Shown: positions 53,125 to 62,597, numbered from the stretch's first letter. The stretch: DNA of 64,000 bases from Bacillus piscicola (GCF_022458745.1 NZ_JAJJJF010000008.1:85962-149961), one strand, 5' to 3'. Notes: a model not told the origin generated them from the sequence alone. Made by a program: numbers and translations.

Positions 53125-53305
53125 GAAGGCAGTGGTGAAATCAGTTATATGTGAAAATAACGACCTCAAAGCCATTGTATGAAGTTGTGAAAATGAAAGT
53201 ACGTGGAAATAACAGCATCATAGGGGCTCTATGGTGTCATGAAAGCATTTATTCCCGAAAGAGAGTCATCATAGTGTTCGAATAAAACCCCGAAACCAGA
53301 CAGTC
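53125..53305 (+). repeat. Phased repeat array R9
   Basis: Anchors 53167, 53219 and 53270 (52 and 51 bp apart) plus a partial first unit. The last unit runs directly into a truncated type I toxin reading frame. An isolated half-unit (CAAAGCGTTCGATTGAAGCC) recurs at 53578. Confidence 0.82.
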
Positions 53306-53344
53306 GGGGCCTTAATCGTAGCACTGCTGTCGCACAAAAAATAA
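53306..53344 (+). pseudogene. Truncated holin-like type I toxin tail, copy 1
   Basis: The last 13 codons (GALIVALLSHKK and stop) resemble the C-terminus of the short membrane toxins annotated as putative holin-like (TxpA/BsrG type). The N-terminal ~20 residues are missing, replaced by repeat-array sequence. The remaining 140 bp downstream is nearly identical to the second copy at 62430-62600. Confidence 0.6.
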
Positions 53345-53472
53345 CTCACCTTGAGTTAGCGCTACACGGGTGAGTTATTTTCATCCCAGCCGATCCCCCT
53401 TGCAGGGAACCAAACTATTGTGGACCGTAGGTGTTAGCGCACCTATGGTCTTTTTTATTATATGGAGTATTT
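53336..53472 (-). ncRNA. Putative type I antitoxin RNA, copy 1
   Basis: Read leftward: TTTCCA, a 17-bp spacer and TATACT (complement of 53479-53507), start near 53472, a hairpin (GACCATAGGTG / CACCTACGGTC), then a terminator stem ATAACTCACC / GGTGAGTTAT with TTTTTT near 53337. It overlaps the toxin's 3' end antisense, as RatA-type antitoxins do. Promoter, hairpins and terminator are conserved in both copies. The right-hand stem also reads as a + strand terminator. Confidence 0.6.
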
Positions 53473-53739
53473 ACTTATAGTATACCCGAATTCGAGTGTG
53501 CTGGAAACTATATTTCATCAGGCTCAGCCCCCCATTGCTTTCACCTATAAATACGATGGGGGTCTGGGACTGTGCGTCAAAGCGTTCGATTGAAGCCGTG
53601 GTTTACAGTATCATCTAGTTTTTCCTTTATAAAAAGAGAGGTGACAACTTTTATGGACGGCAACCTTGCTGTCTTTTTAGGTATGTTACCATGGAATTAG
53701 AGAGAAAGAGAATGCAATCAAGATAGGAAAGTATATTTT

Positions 53740-54258
53740 ATGAAAATAGTAATCTTGTTAGCAATTGTATTTGTCATTTCCTTTTTACTGATTTTTAAAT
53801 TAGTTTATAGTGGCAATAAGGAAGAAACTAAGGAAGAAAAAATAAATTTCCTCCAGGTTCTTTTTGTTACAGGCTTGCTCGCGCTGCTTCCTACGATTGC
53901 AATCGGGCTGATTGTATTTGCATTGCTCGGTTCCGCGCATGCGGTTAATATGATTTTTTCCTTACAGGTAAGCACGAGCCAGTTAATCGTGCTGGCCGTT
54001 TCTTTTTTCGTTTATTTGTTTACCGTGGACAGTGTTATTGAAATTATTGTGGAATACATAATCGGCAAAAATATAGTTAGTAATCTTACAATGCTCCTTA
54101 TTCGGATCGGTGTTTTTTATCTAATTGGAGCGTTTGCTGGCCTCGATCAAACGGTGAATATCACGATTGCAGCAGGGATTGGCCTGATTATCCTTATCGT
54201 TGAAACGCTGTATAACTGGAGAGAAAAAAATAAAGCAAACAATGTGGAAGAAGAATGA
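53740..54258 (+). CDS. Membrane protein, unknown
   Basis: 172 aa with five predicted membrane spans and an acidic C-terminus. The motif-poor hydrophobic sequence includes LFTVDSVIEIIVEYIIG in the third span region. I do not recognise a family with certainty. ATG 53740 has AGGAAAG about 10 nt upstream. A good terminator follows. Confidence 0.6.
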   Translation: MKIVILLAIVFVISFLLIFKLVYSGNKEETKEEKINFLQVLFVTGLLALLPTIAIGLIVFALLGSAHAVNMIFSLQVSTSQLIVLAVSFFVYLFTVDSVIEIIVEYIIGKNIVSNLTMLLIRIGVFYLIGAFAGLDQTVNITIAAGIGLIILIVETLYNWREKNKANNVEEE

Positions 54259-54273
54259 CATCGTTTGCTTCCT

Positions 54274-54311
54274 GCCGCTGTTTCCATGAAAGTTGGGAAC
54301 AGCGCTTTTTT
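54274..54311 (+). terminator. Rho-independent terminator
   Basis: GCTGTTTCC pairs with GGGAACAGC (one G-T pair), followed by GCTTTTTT. Confidence 0.8.
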
Positions 54312-54334
54312 GTACCAGTTCATGCAGCTGGTCG

Positions 54335-54520
54335 CGAATCGTCATAGCACGTGTATGAAGTCGTGAAAACGGCCGCCAGCCGAAATAACACCCCCATAGC
54401 ACGTGTATGGGATCGCGAAACTGGCAGTCGGCCGGAATAGTAGCGTCATAGGGTTGCGATGGGGTCGTGAAAACGAAGGATCATCGAAATAAGGGCCTCC
54501 AAGCGTTCGTAAGGTAGGCC
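54335..54520 (+). repeat. 52-bp phased repeat array R10, overlapping a gene end
   Basis: Anchors 54343, 54395, 54447 and 54499, all 52 bp apart. The last two units lie inside the 3' end of the - strand glycosyltransferase gene and encode its final ~19 residues. This is the only array seen that is partly translated. Confidence 0.85.
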
Positions 54521-55855
54521 AGCCCAGTCCAGCGGCAGGGAGGGGCTGGCCTTACCAGGATTTTTTTTGGATATAAGTTCTTCCAGGTACCCGCAAAAGC
54601 AAATTGGCGCTTGCATGAGAGAGTAGAACAGTAAGAAGTAGAGATAATCCATCTTTTTATAATCAATGGAAAGGTGAAGGTTGTTTAAAATTTTCTTTTG
54701 ATAAAAATACGTAACCGCTGATAACAAAAGGGAAAACGGGATAACAAATATTGTGTAGAAACCGACGATTAAAAAATTTTGAAAAAAAAGTGCCAGTACT
54801 AGTCCTGGAACTAAAACGAAAAGCAACGCTAAATCAACGAGCGGAAAGGCCAAGTTGAGAGCGATTAAGAACCTGGATAACCCTTTATTTTTCATTAGAA
54901 TCGCCGGGTGCGCGCGGAAACCTTCAAACATTCCCCGTGCCCAGCGTTTTCGCTGCCGAAAGAAACCGTAGAGTGTGTTCGGAACCATAGTGAACCCTAT
55001 TGCTGACGGGGCATAGAAGACTTTGTAATTTTGGCTCAGCATTCCCCAGGTTAACACGATATCTTCTCCTACAACCGGCGACCATTTCCCGGCGCGAGAG
55101 ATAGCTTCTTTTCGGTAAGCGCTAAACGATCCTTGTGCGACAAGAACCCCTTCATAGATACTTTGTTGGCGTTTGACTGCTGCAATTCCGATGAAATAAT
55201 CCCAGACTTGCAGCCGGGTTAACCAACTGTCGTGCTTGTTGTGCACGAGAAGGGAACCTGCGACGGCTCCGGTGTCAGGGGAATGATTAAAAGGTTTGAG
55301 TAAGTGCTGAAGAGCATCAGGATGGATGAATGTATCAGCGTCTATCGTCACGATATAAGGGTGGGAGGCATAGGAAAGACCTACATTTAATGCGGCTGCT
55401 TTTCCTTTGTTTTCTTTCTCCTCTATCACCGTGATGTCAGTTGAATATTGATGTTGCGCTGACTGAAGCACTTCTTGGGTTCGGTCGGTGGATCCATCAT
55501 TGATCACGATGATTTCCATATGGGATGTTGGGTAGTTGCTTTCCATCACGTGGTCGATGGTTCGAAGGATATTTTTTTCTTCATTGTGGGCAGGAATGAG
55601 AATGGAAATAGGGATCGGAGGGGTAGCACTCTTTTCGTTGTCAGGCTTGTTTTTATTGCCACACAATAAGGTAAAAAATAGAAAAGCATGAATGAACCCC
55701 GGTACAATTGCAATCCCACAAACGCATAAAACGGCAATACTCATCGGTACATACTCGGCAACATCCAAAATCCAAGGCCAGTCAATCCATAGGAATAGAA
55801 GAATCGTTAAAAAAGTTACAGACATTGAACAGGTGAAAATCACTCTCGGTTGCAT
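54446..55855 (-). CDS. Membrane family-2 glycosyltransferase (PgaC/HAS-like)
   Basis: 469 aa. Two N-terminal membrane spans, then a GT2 catalytic domain (about 80-320): PISILIPAHNEEKNI, VINDGSTDRT, TIDADTF (DxD), VVGEDIVLTW (catalytic Asp) and RQRKRWARG (product-binding QxxRW variant). Three or four C-terminal spans follow. It resembles processive synthases of beta-linked exopolysaccharide. ATG 55855 has GGGGGAA upstream. The last residues (about 450-469, ISMILRFHDPIATL) are read through repeat array R10, so the native C-terminus was probably replaced. Confidence 0.82.
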   Translation of the reverse strand: MQPRVIFTCSMSVTFLTILLFLWIDWPWILDVAEYVPMSIAVLCVCGIAIVPGFIHAFLFFTLLCGNKNKPDNEKSATPPIPISILIPAHNEEKNILRTIDHVMESNYPTSHMEIIVINDGSTDRTQEVLQSAQHQYSTDITVIEEKENKGKAAALNVGLSYASHPYIVTIDADTFIHPDALQHLLKPFNHSPDTGAVAGSLLVHNKHDSWLTRLQVWDYFIGIAAVKRQQSIYEGVLVAQGSFSAYRKEAISRAGKWSPVVGEDIVLTWGMLSQNYKVFYAPSAIGFTMVPNTLYGFFRQRKRWARGMFEGFRAHPAILMKNKGLSRFLIALNLAFPLVDLALLFVLVPGLVLALFFQNFLIVGFYTIFVIPFSLLLSAVTYFYQKKILNNLHLSIDYKKMDYLYFLLFYSLMQAPICFCGYLEELISKKNPGKASPSLPLDWAGLPYERLEALISMILRFHDPIATL

Positions 55856-56027
55856 CGCATTCCCCCATATGGAAGTTAATGGTTTATCCTATGGGGGAGG
55901 GAGTAAAAATGTTTAGGCATGAAGGTTCCGAATGGAAAATCTCCACATATAGGAACTGTCATACACCCTCTTTTTCCACATGCATATACTAGGGTATGTC
56001 GTTTTGGATTATGGGGGGTTCACTAAT

Positions 56028-57734
56028 ATGGGGAAAAAACATAAGCAAGGTGGAAGTGGGGAGTCTCGACCCAATTTTTTGTTTTTGATGGCAGACGAAT
56101 GGCGGGCTCCGGTTGTGTATGAAAATGCGGAATTACTAAGTTGGAGAAAAAGTCATTTACGAACACCGCAACTCTTGGCTGAGCATGGCATGAGTTTTGA
56201 AAATCATTATATTGGCAGCACGGCCTGTTCCCCGAGCCGGGCTACACTGTTTACCGGTCAGTATCCGTCCCTTCACGGTGTAACCCAAACACCTGGGGCT
56301 GCGAAAAGCTCCTTTGACGCAGATATGTTTTGGCTTGATCCGAACACGGTTCCAACATTAGGAGATTACTTTCGGCATGCGGGGTACCGAACATTTTGGA
56401 AGGGGAAGTGGCACATTTCCAATGAGGATATCATCCTGCCTGGAACCACTGATGCCTTTCCAAGTTATGATCCGAATACTGGAAAGCCGGATAAGAAAAA
56501 AGAACAGATCTATCAGGAAGCAAACCGTCTCGATCCATTTGGCTTTTCAGGATGGATTGGCCCAGAACCACACGGTGCCGACCCAAATAATTCAGGATCA
56601 TCCGCAGCGCAAAGATGGAAAGGCAGGGACAGTGTCTATGCGGATGAAGCAGTATCTTTAATAAAAGAACTGGAAGAGGAACAGACGAATGATAGGGAGC
56701 CGTGGTTCATCGTTTCCTCCTTTGTAAATCCTCATGACATCACTTTGTACGGTCTGTTAACGAGTTTACTCCCTGCCTATGATTTCTCGATCGATCCATC
56801 TGTTCCAAACATTCCGCCGGCGCCGACAGCACGTGAGTCTTTAGACACAAAACCGTCCGCACAAAAAAGTTACCGGAACACCTATCACCAGGCGCTGCAG
56901 CCTACCGTGAATACACCAACATTCAGAAGGCTGTATTATTCGCTACAAAAAGAAGTGGATCGGGAAATGCAGAAAGTATTTGAAGCACTAAGAAAATCGA
57001 TTTTCTATGACAATACGATTGTTGTTTTTACGTCCGATCACGGCGATTTATTAGGAGCTCACGGTGGTTTGTTTCAAAAATGGCACAACGCGTACGAAGA
57101 ATCGATCCATGTTCCGTTAATTATACACAGCCCTAAGCATTTCTGCGGAGAAGAAAAGACAACGGCGTTAACGAGCCATGTAGATATTGTCCCAACCTTA
57201 CTGGGCTTGGCTGATATTTCCGTTACGGACATCCAAGAGCAGCTTCGACAAGACCATACCGATGTACCCCCTTTTCCAGGAAGAAATCTAGCTCCGCCTT
57301 TACGCGATAAGGAAATGGAACGAGTGAATGACCCGTTATATTTCATGAGCGATGATGAATTTTCCAAAGGATTGCATCAGGAGACACTGTGGGGAACGGA
57401 ATATGAGTCGGTGGAACAGCCAAACCATGTAGAAACGGTTATACAGAAATTAAAAACAGGTGACAATCAAGGCGAGGAGGTTTGGAAATTCTCTCGTTAT
57501 TTTGACGGTACAACCTATTCGGAAAAATCCAGCGAACATGAGAACAGGAAGAATGGTATTCAAAACAAACCGGTCGAGGAACAGTATGAGTTATATAACT
57601 TGACCCAAGATCCGTTGGAAGAGAAGAACCTGGCCCATCCGGTGTACGCTACCGCAGAAACAAAGCGGGTACAGAAAATGATGCACAGCACGTTAAAAAA
57701 ACAAGCCAACGCGAAAAGAATTTCTTCCACTTAA
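56028..57734 (+). CDS. Sulfatase-family hydrolase
   Basis: 568 aa alkaline-phosphatase-superfamily protein. Metal-site motif NFLFLMADEWRAP, formylglycine motif CSPSRATLFTGQYPS (Cys about 63), GKWHIS, and TSDHGDLLGAHG. There is no signal peptide, so it is probably cytoplasmic. Activity requires conversion of the Cys to formylglycine. It could act on a sulfate, phosphonate or choline-type ester. ATG 56028 follows GGGGGG by about 10 nt. It is divergent from the glycosyltransferase gene, and a terminator follows. Confidence 0.83.
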   Translation: MGKKHKQGGSGESRPNFLFLMADEWRAPVVYENAELLSWRKSHLRTPQLLAEHGMSFENHYIGSTACSPSRATLFTGQYPSLHGVTQTPGAAKSSFDADMFWLDPNTVPTLGDYFRHAGYRTFWKGKWHISNEDIILPGTTDAFPSYDPNTGKPDKKKEQIYQEANRLDPFGFSGWIGPEPHGADPNNSGSSAAQRWKGRDSVYADEAVSLIKELEEEQTNDREPWFIVSSFVNPHDITLYGLLTSLLPAYDFSIDPSVPNIPPAPTARESLDTKPSAQKSYRNTYHQALQPTVNTPTFRRLYYSLQKEVDREMQKVFEALRKSIFYDNTIVVFTSDHGDLLGAHGGLFQKWHNAYEESIHVPLIIHSPKHFCGEEKTTALTSHVDIVPTLLGLADISVTDIQEQLRQDHTDVPPFPGRNLAPPLRDKEMERVNDPLYFMSDDEFSKGLHQETLWGTEYESVEQPNHVETVIQKLKTGDNQGEEVWKFSRYFDGTTYSEKSSEHENRKNGIQNKPVEEQYELYNLTQDPLEEKNLAHPVYATAETKRVQKMMHSTLKKQANAKRISST

Positions 57735-57740
57735 GCCTAG

Positions 57741-57775
57741 AGGAAGAGAGCGGCCCTTGCTCTCTTCCTTTATTT
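57741..57775 (+). terminator. Rho-independent terminator after the sulfatase
   Basis: AGGAAGAGAGC pairs perfectly with GCTCTCTTCCT over a 7-nt loop, followed by TTATTT. Confidence 0.85.
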
Positions 57776-57942
57776 ATGTGCCGTAAGCCTTCATCGATAA
57801 AATATTAACGACTATTTGCAATGAAATGTCTCGGCAGCATTGGAGGAGACTGAAAAATCAGATATGATGAAATCGTTTAAGATATGATCATTTTTACCTT
57901 GAGCAAGGTGCCCTACACAAATGAATAGAGGAGATAATGACG

Positions 57943-58515
57943 ATGAGACATGTACGAGAAACGATTGCTTTTTACGAACGCCAGGAAATGGACCCGCTCA
58001 GCAACGCCGCCGCGTCTCTGTGGCATGCGTTGCAGTATACCCGGATAAAAGCCGGACATCCGGATACGTTTCAGGTCGCCATTCCCATTATTACGTGTCG
58101 GGCGGGGCTCAAAAAGCGCATGTTCTTTTACGCCCGTGAAGAATTGGTTGAAAAAGGCTACCTCGACTATGACAAAACAGGAGGATCCTACCACTTGATT
58201 TCACTTACGCCAGAAGAGGGAATAGGCGCATTACCGGAAGACCCGGATACTGTACATAGGGAAGCGGTGAGTGAAATAATCACTGAAACAGCCGGCGAAG
58301 CAGCCGGTACAACAGAATGTGAAACGGTTAATGAAATAAATGAAACTAAAAGCAGCAGTGAAATAAACTGTGCCCCACCAAGTGCAATGGCAATGATGGG
58401 ATACAAAAAAGCAGGCACCCTCTCCTACATGGAAGGGTGCCTATCACATTCTAAAAAGTCACAAGGCGAAGCGGCGGCTTACACGTCACGGTATTGCTTC
58501 ATTAACCTAATTTAG
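57943..58515 (+). CDS. DnaD-N-terminal-like winged-helix protein with aberrant C-terminus
   Basis: 190 aa as it stands. Residues about 5-90 (AFYERQEMDPLSNAAASLWHALQY, GHPDTFQVAIPIITCRAGLKKRMFFYAREELVEKGYL) resemble the N-terminal winged helix of phage/plasmid DnaD-like replication proteins. The DnaD C-terminal domain is absent. The rest is Glu/Thr/Ala-rich and reads through a hairpin (GGCACCCT/AGGGTGCC, 58409-58443), ending inside the convergent gene. It is probably a truncated phage-derived gene. ATG 57943 has AGAGGAG upstream. Confidence 0.6.
   Translation: MRHVRETIAFYERQEMDPLSNAAASLWHALQYTRIKAGHPDTFQVAIPIITCRAGLKKRMFFYAREELVEKGYLDYDKTGGSYHLISLTPEEGIGALPEDPDTVHREAVSEIITETAGEAAGTTECETVNEINETKSSSEINCAPPSAMAMMGYKKAGTLSYMEGCLSHSKKSQGEAAAYTSRYCFINLI
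58409..58443. terminator. Hairpin between convergent DnaD-like and PfpI genes
   Basis: AGGCACCCT pairs with AGGGTGCCT over an 11-12 nt loop. It lies inside the long reading frame of the DnaD-like gene, suggesting that frame once ended earlier. Confidence 0.5.
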
Positions 58516-59011
58516 CCAGGATCTCACGTACAAAAGCAGGCTCATCTTTTGGGGTTCTGGATGTCACAAGGTTATCGCTGACAACAACTTCCTCATCTTT
58601 ATAGTGGGCTCCTGCCAGTTTCACATCGTCACGTATCCCGATATAGCATGTGGCCGTTTTTCCTTTCAGAATGTCCGCACTGATCATCACTTGCGGGCCA
58701 TGACAGATTCCTGCGATTAGCTTTCCTTGTGTATGTACCGCTTTCACAAATTGCACAACGTCGTCATTCACGCGCAATGCTTCCGGCGCACTGCCGCCTG
58801 GTATGACAACCGCATCAAAATCATCGGCTTTCGCGTCAGAAGCTGCGAGATCAGCTGTATAGGTAACGGTTCCTTTTTTGCCTTTGCATTCCCCGCCTTT
58901 TTCAAGACCGACAATGGTGGTGTCATGCCCTGCTTCCTGCACTGCTTCGTACGGTACTTTCATTTCTGAATCCTCAAAGTCATTCGCTAAAAGAAACGCT
59001 ACTTTTGCCAT
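58502..59011 (-). CDS. DJ-1/PfpI-family protein (general stress type)
   Basis: 169 aa: KVAFLLANDFEDSEMKVPYEAV, VIPGGSAPEALR and the nucleophile elbow GICHGPQVMISA with the conserved Cys (about 104). It matches PfpI/YraA/YfkM-type proteins, implicated in repair of glycated proteins or as proteases. GGAGGG lies 9 nt before the ATG. It is convergent with, and overlaps by 14 nt, the DnaD-like frame. Confidence 0.87.
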   Translation of the reverse strand: MAKVAFLLANDFEDSEMKVPYEAVQEAGHDTTIVGLEKGGECKGKKGTVTYTADLAASDAKADDFDAVVIPGGSAPEALRVNDDVVQFVKAVHTQGKLIAGICHGPQVMISADILKGKTATCYIGIRDDVKLAGAHYKDEEVVVSDNLVTSRTPKDEPAFVREILAKLG

Positions 59012-59109
59012 AAAATTATCCCTCCATTACCTATCGTTAGATCCACTGTAAATGATATTTTTATGGAAATCAAAGAGCGTGCTTTTCCCTCCGAAGAACC
59101 CTACATGTC

Positions 59110-59440
59110 ATCATGAAGCGCTGCTGACTCCAATAACGCTGGTGGTCGCTTGAATGAGTCCCTGAAATCAGCTATTCGTGAAAATAACAATGTCCTAGCA
59201 GGTGTATGAAGTCGTGAAAGAGTCAGTCAGCTGGAAAAGAAACGTCATAGGGGTTCTATGGAGTCATGAAAATGAAGGATCTCTGAAATAAAGGCGTCAA
59301 AGCACTTGAATGAAGCCCTAAAACCAACTAATTGTGAAAATACTAGCGTCATAGTAGGTGTATGAAGTCATGAAAACGAAGAACCTCCGAAATAAAGGTA
59401 TCAAAGCGTCCGAATGAAGTCCTGAAATCAGCAACTGATA
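59110..59440 (+). repeat. 52-bp phased repeat array R11
   Basis: Anchors 59194, 59246, 59298, 59350 and 59402, all 52 bp apart, with a decayed unit before them. Types recur as TAG-GGTGTATGAAGTC, CATAGGGG-TATGGAGTC and CAAAG-GAATGAAG. Nothing else recognisable lies in 59012-59549. Confidence 0.88.
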
Positions 59441-59549
59441 ACAGGGTAGCCCTCATCGTATCAATGTACGAAGGTATGAGTAATACTTACAAAAAATTGA
59501 AATAGTTATGATTATTTACTAGAATAGGGGGAAGATTAGGGGGGAGAAA

Positions 59550-60908
59550 ATGAGGAAATTAATAGGGACACTAGTGACGGTTGGTCTGTTGTTTTCTCCA
59601 TCCGTTGTGGCGGCGAAGTCTTTTCCGGATGTGTCGGAAGACTTTTGGGCCGCATCGTCGATTGATGTTCTTTCCGACAGAGGGACGATGAGCGGGTTTC
59701 CGGACGGCACATTTAAACCGAACGAACCCGTAAAACGTATTCAAGCGGCCGCGATGATCATGAAGGAGCTTGGCTTGGAGGCAGGAGACGACACAGAGCT
59801 GGAAAGCACTGATATCAAAGAAGACTTTCCGGCAAAAGACGTCGTAGCGGTTATGGAGGAAACGGGGATTATGCGGGGGAGCGATGGGAATTTCAGGCCT
59901 TATGAGCCCCTTTCCCGAGCACAAATGGCAACCATTTTAACCCGTGCCTTTGAGCTGCAGAAAAATGAACACTTCTATTTCACCGATATTCCGCGGGATT
60001 ATTGGAATTTCACAGATATTGGAGCGCTTGCGGAGAGCGGCATCACAGGAGGAAAAGGAGACGGCACATTCGCCCCGTCGGAAACGACCACTCGAGCCCA
60101 ATTCGTCACCTTCCTGCACCGGGCGACGGATAAACTGGATGAAAGAGAGCCGGCCGAGCGGCTTGCAGGAGATTACAGTCAATTCGTACTGCATAACGGA
60201 AAACTTCATACACTTGATAATGAAGAGGAAGCTTTCGTTACTTATCGTGAATTGGAAAATGGTGAGTACGAAGAAGTAGAAAGAGTAGATTTAACAGAAC
60301 TCGCTTTTTATGACAAGTTAGAGGAGTCTAGCTTTGTGGATAGACAACAAGAGATTCAAGTGGTCGGTGATTCTTTGTATTTTTCTGTGAGAGTGTTGGA
60401 GAATCCAGGGGAATACCCGGAGAAGTACCGGCACGACCTGTACGCATATAAAGACGAGGACGTCACACTGGTTGAAAAAGATGCAGGGGAAAACGTGTAT
60501 TTTGTTCGTGGGGAAAAATATGATGTGAAAAATAATACGTTATATCAAAACGACCGCGCCCTTGATACCGTGGCTGGTAAACCTAACCCGGTTATTGACT
60601 TTTCCGGTCATTATGCTTTTTATAAACACGGGGATGAAGTTCGGAAGTTGAACTTGTTAAACGGTGACAGGCACGTCCTGTATAAAGGGGAAGATCTACG
60701 AGATATCGACGTGTTTGATGAATACTTAATCATTTTAGGTGAGGAAAAAAATGCGCTAATGGTGTATGATCTTGATGGGAATATAATCAGGAAGAAAGCA
60801 GCTTATGCAGGGGACGGGAACATACCCGAAGCATTCATAGAAGAACCAGGCGGTTTGCTAATAGCAGAAGGGGTCTTTTATAATCAAGTAGAATATATAG
60901 AACGATAA
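59550..60908 (+). CDS. S-layer homology domain surface protein
   Basis: 452 aa. Residues 1-22 are a signal peptide. Three SLH domains follow (about 24-75, 85-140, 140-195): FPDVSEDFWAASSIDVLSDRGTMSGFPDGTFKPNEPVKR, GIMRGSDGNFRPYEPLSRAQ, and GITGGKGDGTFAPSETTTRAQ. SLH domains anchor the protein to pyruvylated wall polymers. Residues about 205-452 look like a repetitive beta-propeller domain (many VYxxNxxL-type strands) and are strongly acidic, as in halophile exoproteins. GGGGGGAG precedes the ATG. Confidence 0.87.
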   Translation: MRKLIGTLVTVGLLFSPSVVAAKSFPDVSEDFWAASSIDVLSDRGTMSGFPDGTFKPNEPVKRIQAAAMIMKELGLEAGDDTELESTDIKEDFPAKDVVAVMEETGIMRGSDGNFRPYEPLSRAQMATILTRAFELQKNEHFYFTDIPRDYWNFTDIGALAESGITGGKGDGTFAPSETTTRAQFVTFLHRATDKLDEREPAERLAGDYSQFVLHNGKLHTLDNEEEAFVTYRELENGEYEEVERVDLTELAFYDKLEESSFVDRQQEIQVVGDSLYFSVRVLENPGEYPEKYRHDLYAYKDEDVTLVEKDAGENVYFVRGEKYDVKNNTLYQNDRALDTVAGKPNPVIDFSGHYAFYKHGDEVRKLNLLNGDRHVLYKGEDLRDIDVFDEYLIILGEEKNALMVYDLDGNIIRKKAAYAGDGNIPEAFIEEPGGLLIAEGVFYNQVEYIER

Positions 60909-60968
60909 GAGGGCGAACAGGCTCTCTTTTTCTTTTTAAATGAAAAATAAAGGAAAGGGTGGTCCGCA

Positions 60969-62360
60969 ATGCCAGAGTCCGAAAAAGCGAATAAAGAAAC
61001 GGATATCAAAAGCCTTATCTCCAGTCTTTCAAAAGAGGAAATGGCGGCGATTATCCTAGATGTTTGCGAAAGATATCCTGAAGTGGAAAAGCGCATCGTG
61101 TTTACCTATGCCCCTGCGGAGGATGAGGTGAAAGCGGCAAAAAAAGTGATAAAGGAATGCATCAACCGCTACAAAAAACGGGGTTTTATTAACTACCATG
61201 ACGTATTTCCGGCTCTTCAAGGTGCGGAAATGACGCTTGAGAAAGCGGATGATAAGGTAGAGAGGGGAGAGACAGAGACGGCAGTTTTACTTTCGCTGAC
61301 GGTGATGGGAAGCGTCGTGGCGATGATCGGACATAGCGATGATTCAAGCGGTCATGCAGGATTTGTGATCGACCAGGCCTTAAAAGCGATTAACAAGGCA
61401 ATCGAGAGCGGTGTGAAAGATATGAATGAGAGCGAGCGACATACGTTATTCACCGCTTTGATGAAGGAAGCGCGTCTGAAGCGCTATGATGGCTGGACGA
61501 ATTGGCGGCTGGCGTTGATGAGGTGCTGTGTGTACCTCTGTGATACGAACGAAAGGCGAAAAAAATTAGAAAACGAGTTGTCAAAAATGCTTGAGGCAGT
61601 ACCGAAGCAGGCGTGGGGCAGACAATCTCAAATCCAACAAGTGAAATTAATTCAGCTGGAGGTCATCGAGTTTTGTGATGGAGACGCGGCTGCCGAAACG
61701 TTTATCCACGCCAACCTGGAGCACAGTGCTTTTCGAGAAAAGGCGATAGAGCGTCTGCTCGCAAAAGAAGAGTATAAGGAAGTGATCAAGCTTTGCGAGC
61801 AAGGTCTGGAAATCGACAAGGATTACCGTGGATTAGGCACGACATGGAAAAAGTATCAACTGCAAGCGTACGAAGCGCTAGGCGATATCCAAAAACAACG
61901 AGAATTACTGCTCGAATTTTTATACGGGAATGACTCTACGTATTATCCAAAATTAAAAAATCTTTATTCGCCGGAAGAGTGGCCGCAGGTTCTGCAGGAG
62001 ATCGTTGACACTTTCAAGCAAATGCCGTACCTGCCTTCGACGTATGAGGAAATCCTAATAGAAGAAGGCTTAACGGCAGAACTGCTGGAGTCCTGTAAAA
62101 AAACTCTCCTTGCTATCGAGCATCTCTACCCGTACCTTGTTGAAGAATATCCGGAAGCAGTAAATGAGTTATTTATCAAACACATTAAAGAAGAGGCAGA
62201 TCGTTCGACTGAGCGAAAACAGTATCGCCAAGTGTGCAAAACCATTCGGCTGTATCAAAAAGCATGCGGCACCGACCCCGCGCAAACGCTCATCGAAGAG
62301 CTGAAAGACACACATAAAAGAAGACCGGCTTTCCTGGATGAACTGAACAAAATAAAATAA
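60969..62360 (+). CDS. Helical-repeat protein related to SWIM-zinc-finger protein C-termini
   Basis: 463 aa, almost entirely helical and TPR-like (for example YKEVIKLCEQGLEIDKDYRGLGTTWKKYQLQAYEALGD). The ending LYQKACGTDPAQTLIEELKDTHKRRPAFLDELNKI resembles the C-terminal region of bacterial SWIM zinc-finger proteins, but no CxCx(n)CxH SWIM motif is present. Function is unknown. AAAGGGTGG precedes ATG 60969, 60 nt after the SLH gene. Confidence 0.55.
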   Translation: MPESEKANKETDIKSLISSLSKEEMAAIILDVCERYPEVEKRIVFTYAPAEDEVKAAKKVIKECINRYKKRGFINYHDVFPALQGAEMTLEKADDKVERGETETAVLLSLTVMGSVVAMIGHSDDSSGHAGFVIDQALKAINKAIESGVKDMNESERHTLFTALMKEARLKRYDGWTNWRLALMRCCVYLCDTNERRKKLENELSKMLEAVPKQAWGRQSQIQQVKLIQLEVIEFCDGDAAAETFIHANLEHSAFREKAIERLLAKEEYKEVIKLCEQGLEIDKDYRGLGTTWKKYQLQAYEALGDIQKQRELLLEFLYGNDSTYYPKLKNLYSPEEWPQVLQEIVDTFKQMPYLPSTYEEILIEEGLTAELLESCKKTLLAIEHLYPYLVEEYPEAVNELFIKHIKEEADRSTERKQYRQVCKTIRLYQKACGTDPAQTLIEELKDTHKRRPAFLDELNKIK

Positions 62361-62429
62361 TCGACTGATGGGGGAAGGAAGAATGGACTGAGGGACTGCA
62401 CCTGTTATACAGATGGTGATGGTAACTTC

Positions 62430-62468
62430 GGGGTCTTACTCGTAGCACTGCTGTCGCACAAAAAATAA
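62430..62468 (+). pseudogene. Truncated holin-like type I toxin tail, copy 2
   Basis: The last 13 codons, GVLLVALLSHKK and stop, match copy 1 at 53306-53344. Upstream sequence differs completely between the copies and lacks a toxin N-terminus. Confidence 0.6.
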
Positions 62469-62597
62469 CTCACCCTTGAGTTAGCAGCCCACGGGTGAGT
62501 TATTTTCATCTTGGCCGATCCCCCTTGAAGGGAACCAAACTATTGTCGACCGTAGGTGTTAGCGCACCTATGGTCTTTTTTAATGTATGCAATGTTT
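62461..62597 (-). ncRNA. Putative type I antitoxin RNA, copy 2
   Basis: Read leftward: TTTTCA, 17 bp, TATACT (complement of 62604-62632), start near 62597, a hairpin (GACCATAGGTG / CACCTACGGTC) and a terminator stem ATAACTCACCC / GGGTGAGTTAT with TTTTTT near 62462. The whole is nearly identical to 53336-53472, including promoter spacing. The toxin frame it would silence is truncated. Confidence 0.6.
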
